Shown one piece after another: positions 62,553 to 64,000 of a stretch of DNA of 64,000 bases. How positions within the stretch are numbered: the first letter of the stretch is position 1; every line of letters begins with the position of its first letter. The notes under the pieces are model-generated. The model was not told the origin of the DNA and made no database searches. It worked only from the letters and a program-made list of their open reading frames with translations. Made by a program: the position numbers and the translations under genes. Source of the DNA: Negativicutes bacterium (GTDB lineage: Bacteria; Bacillota_C; Negativicutes; Sporomusales_B; JARLHX01); contig JARLHX010000127.1 in assembly GCA_031292035.1 (NCBI GenBank), forward strand, positions 12,149 through 76,148, in the 5' to 3' direction.

Positions 62553-63815
62553 ATGGATCCACGCAACACCAAAGGCTATCGGCTGGGCGTAGTGACGCTG
62601 CTGACAGCCGGAACTTTTATTAACGCGGTAGACCGGGCCAGCCTGTCGGTGGCGGCGCCGTTCATCATTAAAGATTTCGGCATCGACACCGTGACCATGG
62701 GGGTTGCGTTATCCGCCTTTTTCTGGACCTATGTGGTCGGCAACGTCGTCAGCGGCAATCTTGCCGACCGGTTCGGTTCAAAGAAGGTGCTGGGATGGTC
62801 GGCCGTCATTTGGTCGATCTTCTCGGCCCTGACCGGTATGGCTCAGAACGTATTTCATATTGTCGTGGCCCGGCTTGGCGTCGGTGCGGGGGAGGCTGCA
62901 GCCCTCCCAGTCAACACCAAGATTGTGGCCAGCAATTTCCCCAGCACCGAACGCGGCACAGCCATCATGGTTGCTCTGGCAGGCATCCGGGTAGGGAACG
63001 CGGCCACGCCGATTATGATGGCCTACCTCATCGCCAACTGGGGTTGGCGGGCGGCCTTTGTCGTAACCGGTTTGGGCAGTCTCCTCTGGTGCGTCATATG
63101 GTATTTCGGGTTTAAGGACCTCTCGGACGTGAAGTCCGTGACGAGCGAACCCCGAGTAAAGACGCCGATTCCCTGGAAAATGATCCTCACCAGCAGAGCT
63201 TTGCTGGGTTTAACCCTGGTCAAATTTACGCAGGACTATTTGCAGTGGATGTTTTTCACCTGGGTACCGGGATACCTTATTATGGGCCGGGGCTTCTCGG
63301 TTGTAACCATGGGCTTTTATATGTCGCTGGCCTATGCCGCCGCCGCCATTGCCCAGCCGATCGTCGGCTGGTTTTCCGACTGGCTGATCAAAAAAGGCTG
63401 GAGCGTCGACCGTGCCCGTAAATCGGTACAGGTTACCCTGCAGGTCCTGTCGGCCACCATCATCATTACCGGCTACTCCAATAATGTCGAATTGGCGATG
63501 TTTTTCCTGGTGCTGGCGATCGCCGCCGAGTCCACCTGCGCTGGCCACACCTGGACCATCATCGCCGAAGTGGTGCCTGGCAGCAAGGTGGGAACTGTCG
63601 GAGGAGTCATCAACGCGCTCGGCTCGTCCGGCGGAGCTTTGTCGCCGATCGTGACCGGCATCATCGTCAAGGTCACCGGCAGCTTCACGCTGGCGCTGAC
63701 GATTGGCGGCTGTTCTATTTTAGTGGCTTCATTGATTCTTCTCTTCATGGTGCCGGAGCTCAAACCGCTGGCAGTGTTTGAGGCCCAGCCGGACACCGGT
63801 GCGAATCTGCCGTAA
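62553..63815 (+). CDS. MFS transporter of the organic-anion (ACS-like) family
   Basis: This 420-residue protein has 12 predicted helices. GTFINAVDRASLSVAAPFIIKDF is typical of the anion:cation symporter group, with FWTYVVGNVVSGNLADRFGSKK the conserved loop 2-3 motif and ARLGVGAGEAAALPVNTKIVA in helix 4. The family imports sugar acids such as hexuronates, galactonate or glucarate. It lies 55 bp after the COG4091 gene in the sigma-54 operon, so it is likely the substrate transporter of that pathway. The ATG follows gagagggagaatggagtggtctt. Confidence 0.9.
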   Translation: MDPRNTKGYRLGVVTLLTAGTFINAVDRASLSVAAPFIIKDFGIDTVTMGVALSAFFWTYVVGNVVSGNLADRFGSKKVLGWSAVIWSIFSALTGMAQNVFHIVVARLGVGAGEAAALPVNTKIVASNFPSTERGTAIMVALAGIRVGNAATPIMMAYLIANWGWRAAFVVTGLGSLLWCVIWYFGFKDLSDVKSVTSEPRVKTPIPWKMILTSRALLGLTLVKFTQDYLQWMFFTWVPGYLIMGRGFSVVTMGFYMSLAYAAAAIAQPIVGWFSDWLIKKGWSVDRARKSVQVTLQVLSATIIITGYSNNVELAMFFLVLAIAAESTCAGHTWTIIAEVVPGSKVGTVGGVINALGSSGGALSPIVTGIIVKVTGSFTLALTIGGCSILVASLILLFMVPELKPLAVFEAQPDTGANLP

Positions 63816-63886
63816 TCGATGGACAACCCAGAGCAAAACACGATAAAATTACGGTATAGATTTAACACAACAGGAGGCAAAGAAAA

Positions 63887-64000
63887 ATGGAATTAAAAGG
63901 CGTATACCCAGCACTGGCAACCCCGCTGACAGCGGAAGAGCAAATCGACAAAAAAGGCATGCGTAACATCACCCGCTACTGCCTGGACGGTGGCGTCCAC
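63887..64000 (+). CDS. Dihydrodipicolinate synthase-family aldolase (N-terminal part, runs off window)
   Basis: Thirty-eight residues are visible: MELKGVYPALATPLTAEEQI and the following KGMRNITRYCLDGGVH. The TPLT...(I/V)D and C(L)xxGVH elements are the usual start of the DapA/NanA family, which forms a Schiff base and cleaves or condenses 2-oxo acids. The ATG follows caggaggcaaagaaa and is in the same operon as the preceding MFS gene. Together with the COG4091 dehydrogenase this points to a 2-oxo-3-deoxy-acid type pathway rather than lysine synthesis (inference). Confidence 0.85.
   Translation, partial: MELKGVYPALATPLTAEEQIDKKGMRNITRYCLDGGVH

Noticed and set aside
1..64000. CRISPR arrays, insertion sequences, phage or tRNA genes
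   Set aside because: No spaced direct repeats, transposase or integrase reading frames, or cloverleaf sequences were seen.

Overview
The window is ordinary bacterial chromosome, GC-rich with strong purine-rich Shine-Dalgarno (SD) sites. It most resembles an anaerobic, spore-forming Firmicute, probably Negativicutes (Sporomusa-like). The evidence is the style of the SD sites and Rho-independent terminators, a DUF3794/SPOCS spore-type protein, a tandem glycine riboswitch, a FabK-type flavoprotein, selenium-dependent Mo-hydroxylase accessory genes and sigma-54 control. The taxonomic call is inference. I saw no rRNA, tRNA, CRISPR array, insertion sequence, phage gene or obvious origin.

Layout. 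1-7400: a LysR fragment and a divergent APC permease, a flavin reductase, a DUF4392 + DUF1445 pair (the two halves of D-glutamate cyclase), a class III CoA-transferase, an EamA exporter and a HAD phosphatase. 7500-19400: mixed housekeeping, namely an orphan membrane protein, an alpha/beta hydrolase, a nitrilase-family amidase, SixA + CYTH-CHAD, a SPOCS protein, a FabK-like enzyme, a GAF-GGDEF cyclase, DUF5665, an aldo/keto reductase and a nitroreductase. 19400-24700: asparaginase, then an SSS transporter with its DUF3311 partner and an M20 amidohydrolase behind a leader containing a terminator, then a polysaccharide deacetylase lipoprotein.

24870-40460 is a nitrogen-heterocycle catabolic island. 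It holds Mo-hydroxylase maturation genes (YqeB, split XdhC halves, YqeC, MocA-like), an amidase, a three-subunit xanthine-dehydrogenase-family enzyme, the AllH-AllF-AllG set (DUF2877, FdrA, DUF1116), a cyclase-family hydrolase, carbamate kinase and a metallo-beta-lactamase-fold hydrolase. Together these suggest ring hydroxylation, ring opening, phosphorolysis of a carbamoyl compound and ATP formation from carbamoyl phosphate. The two main promoter regions (about 29900 and 33930) carry similar inverted repeats.

40580-49150 is a complete glycine cleavage operon under a tandem glycine riboswitch: gcvT, gcvH, gcvPA, gcvPB, two radical SAM proteins resembling the two-component lipoyl synthase LipS1/LipS2, a LipM-like octanoyltransferase and dihydrolipoyl dehydrogenase. 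The operon thus appears to encode both the enzyme and the machinery that makes its lipoyl cofactor.

49200-58800: a nitroreductase, an orphan membrane protein, a Tat-exported DUF362 protein, a QueG-like ferredoxin-type protein, an iron alcohol dehydrogenase, a chemoreceptor and an EAL/HDOD protein. 58870-64000: a PrpR-type sigma-54 activator sits upstream of a clear -24/-12 promoter that drives a COG4091 (SAF-domain) dehydrogenase, an MFS transporter of the organic-anion type and a DHDPS-family aldolase that runs off the window. This looks like an inducible sugar-acid or organic-acid pathway of unknown substrate.
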